A stretch of DNA of 64,000 nucleotides from Glandiceps talaboti (Eukaryota > Hemichordata > Enteropneusta > Spengelidae). Each line of letters begins with the position of its first letter. The first letter of the stretch is position 1. Where the stretch lies: the NCBI RefSeq assembly GCF_964340395.1, contig NC_135556.1:8901001-8965000 (forward strand), read 5' to 3'. Of this stretch, positions 61,753 to 64,000 are shown piece by piece. The notes beneath the pieces are model-generated. The model was given only the letters and a program-made list of their open reading frames with translations. It was not told the origin of the DNA and made no database searches. Made by a program: the position numbers and the translations under genes.

Positions 61753-61764
61753 GGTTCACATCAG
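61753..61764 (+). CDS. Possible 12-nt microexon (residues GFTS)
   Basis: Twelve bases lie between a strong pyrimidine tract and acceptor (TTTTCTATTCTTTAG) and a good donor (GTCAGT). In phase 1 they complete a Gly codon with the last base of exon 4, read Phe-Thr-Ser, and leave one G in phase 1. Inclusion or skipping would therefore keep the frame. This fits the pattern of regulated microexons known from nervous-system genes, but a 12-nt match can arise by chance in AT-rich introns, and the next exon is not visible. Confidence 0.28.
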
Positions 61765-61799
61765 GTCAGTATTGATTTTTTTTCAGCTTCATCTCCAAA

Positions 61800-62330
61800 A
61801 AAACGTTAGATTTCCCACAAGATTCTTTAGCAAATCGCTGGGTCAACCATCGGGTCATTTTTATATCCCAGAAGTAAACCATAGAGAGCTGTAAACAGTT
61901 TATTCTGAAACAATCAAAGGGTGTGAATGTTCATAATTTTATACTTTAGAGCTGGGTCAACCATCGGGTCATTTTACGTCCCAGGGAAGCAATTTAGTAT
62001 GACTTCTAGAGAGTTATTGACTGTTTATCCAGTAGAATCAGACAGTCTAAATGATAAAAATTCTAGACTGTGTAGACAAGTCAACAATCAGATCATCTCT
62101 TGTCCCAGTAAGGTGATTTAGAATAACCCGTAGAGAGCTATAAAACAGTTTATCCAACAATGATCAGAAAGTCCAAGTGATGGTGCCAAGCCCTGCAGAG
62201 CTGCCAGGCCAACCATAAGGTCATTTTATGCCCCAATAAGGCAATTAGTAGTGACCCCAAGAGAGCTATTAACAGGTTATCCTAGAACAATCGTTAAGCT
62301 GTAAAGTGTTTATCCCAGGAACGATCACAG
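61800..62330. repeat. Diverged tandem repeat, about 113-128-bp unit, 4 copies
   Basis: GGGTCAACCATCGGGTCATT occurs at about 61840 and 61953, with diverged forms at 62079 and 62207. AGAGAGCTGTAAACAGTTTAT and relatives follow each. Confidence 0.75.
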
Positions 62331-62770
62331 AGTCCAAATGATGTGTGAACGTTTTGATATTCTAAGTGTATTTCCAGTGGTCAGTAATGGCCTCTAAAGG
62401 TCAACAGAAGAATCCCAGCAGTTATATTCATGGCTGTACTATCAGTGACATTTGGCGTGCACCGTTCAAGTGGTCTGTGATAAAAACCTCACTGTGCAGT
62501 TGAAATAGTCTATACACTGAGAATTACTTCTTGTGATTGAAAACATCATATTTTGGACAAATAGTTGGTTTAACTAGAAAGTTATTAATCCATGATTGGA
62601 TTTTAATGTTACTTTAATAGTCCATAGTTTAACAAACTTGTAATACTAGACCTAGTCATTTGTATATGTTTCATTGCATCCTAATTAAAGTCATGAAATT
62701 AGACCCCTGTACAATTTGAAAGAGATTGATAAAACATAGCAAATATTTATTTAGCTACAGTGCATATGGG
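62331..62770. other. No gene seen
   Basis: Unique AT-rich DNA between two repeat arrays. Confidence 0.4.
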
Positions 62771-62917
62771 TATATACGTATGTACATACATACGTACGTA
62801 CGTACGTACGTACATACATACATACATACATACATACATACATACATACACACGTACGTACGTACCTACATACATACATACATACATACATACATACATA
62901 CATACATACATACATAC

Positions 62918-62952
<35 letters not shown>

Positions 62953-62989
62953 TACATACATACATACATACATATAGACAGACAGACAT

Positions 62990-63070
<81 letters not shown>
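62771..63070. repeat. (CATA) / (CGTA) / (CAGA) / (CA) compound microsatellite
   Basis: ACGTACGT and CATA blocks, then CAGA, CATA, CAGA, CATA and a 30-repeat CA run. Confidence 0.95.
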
Positions 63071-63071
<1 letters not shown>

Positions 63072-63590
63072 CCCCACTGTCAGCATCAACAAACACCACA
63101 TGCTATATCCACATAATGTAACAGCAATACAAAGCTTTTACGATACTATCTTTCATCCATAATCTTGGTTCTCATTTCATTTTATTCCTGTCATTTATAC
63201 ATGAAGGCCTGTCTGTCTTTTTGAACACAGTCTGGCTAGGATGCATGGCGAGGGTTGGATCCCAGAGGATGCATTATACCCCAAAATTTGATCCGTATAC
63301 TATTAATAAATAAATCAACCATACCACTCAATGAGGGATGTTTTGTAATCTTTATTCTATGCAAAGTCACCAACTTTGTGTTTTATTCATCAGCCATGGA
63401 TACAGTCACAACGACGTATCTATAGTTTATTACACTTAACAACTAAATACCCGGCAGGGTCTAAGCGATGTTTGGTTTTTTCTTCTTTTCGTGCCAATTG
63501 CCTACGGACATGTTGGGGTCTGACAAATATCAAATATGAATTGTTAATAAACATGGAAGGTCAGGCACTCATGGAGAGAACCTGTTAACC
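63071..63590. other. No supported gene
   Basis: A 70-codon frame at 63376-63588 has no splice support or recognised motif. Otherwise unique. Confidence 0.4.
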
Positions 63591-63594
63591 GATG

Positions 63595-64000
63595 CAGTGT
63601 CTGATAATCTAAGAGTGAAAATGTTGAATAGATGCTGAGTGCCTGATAATCTCAAAGAACTGCTAATAGACTCAGAATGGTTTATACTCTTAGAGTGTAC
63701 TGTGAACAGACTCAGAATGTCTGTTAATTTCAAGCTCAAAAAACTGGTAACAGACATTGAATGTCTGATAATGTTAGAGACAAACTACTAACACACACTG
63801 TCTGATAATCTCGGAGAGAAACTGCTAACAGACACTGAATGTGTTATAATCTCAGAATGAAATTACCTACACACTGAATATCTGATAATCCCAGAGAAAC
63901 TACTAACATTGAATGTCTGATAATCTCAGAGCGAAACTGCTAACACACTGAATGTCTGATAATCTCAGAGAAACTACTAACACACACTGAATGTCTGATA
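63595..64000. repeat. Minisatellite, about 39-bp unit, running off the window
   Basis: The unit is CACTGAATGTCTGATAATCT then CAGAGAGAAACTGCTAACA. It is diverged at the left and nearly uniform at the right end, so the array continues beyond 64000. Confidence 0.9.

Noticed and set aside
61927-62121. Frame with GSFYVPG, similar to GNFYVPS of exon 4
   Set aside because: It lies inside a diverged tandem repeat whose other copies carry stops; the resemblance is most likely accidental.

Overview
The window reads as one stretch of an AT-rich animal nuclear genome, most probably a marine invertebrate (lophotrochozoan or invertebrate deuterostome). The evidence is split coding exons with GT-AG sites, introns of 2.6 to 10 kb, tRNA-derived SINE-like copies, small inverted-repeat elements, and very many micro- and minisatellites of the CATA/CAGA/CA kind. 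Nothing resembles a bacterial, plasmid or viral genome: there is no dense ORF packing, no operon and no CRISPR array. The phylum cannot be settled by eye.

One gene is supported, on the + strand, by four exons in the right part of the window: 41006-41312 (5' UTR plus start codon), 44236-44411, 47051-47168 and 57366-57518. Their splice phases link without conflict (1/1, 0/0, 1/1). Exons 3 and 4 are open only in the frame the chain demands. Together they encode about the first 230 residues of a Ser- and acid-rich, probably disordered N-terminal region with a basic patch near the start. The last visible exon ends in phase 1, so the gene continues; a 12-nt phase-1 microexon candidate lies at 61753-61764, and the 3' part is beyond the window. 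I do not recognise the protein family.

Upstream, 1-41005 has no convincing coding exon. It probably holds the promoter, a non-coding first exon and a long first intron. A CCAAT/TATA/CRE-like block followed by a strong donor (25700-25918) is the best candidate for the leader exon. A second TATA promoter candidate inside intron 1 (42772) is followed by a short in-phase start exon ending at 43397, suggesting an alternative N-terminus.

The rest is repeats and possible regulatory DNA. Minisatellites: 74 bp (6.1-6.6 kb), 54 bp (20.2-21.0 kb), 32 bp (21.6-21.9 kb), about 209 bp (27.2-27.9 kb), about 28 bp (28.1-28.6 kb), 22-24 bp (38.5-39.4 kb), about 116 bp (42.0-42.4 kb), 26 bp (48.0-49.6 kb), about 57 bp (49.7-50.2 kb), 43 bp (58.6-59.9 kb) and 39 bp (63.6 kb to the window end). 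Transposon-derived pieces: three inverted-repeat families (4, 2 and 1 copies), two SINE-like families, one long foldback at 41.5-41.9 kb and one AT-rich hairpin at 55.3-55.4 kb. Candidate regulatory clusters include DR1 nuclear-receptor sites (7.8 and 58.2 kb), octamer/POU sites (39.9 and 50.6 kb) and homeodomain-site-rich blocks (29.8, 37.7 and 45.9 kb).
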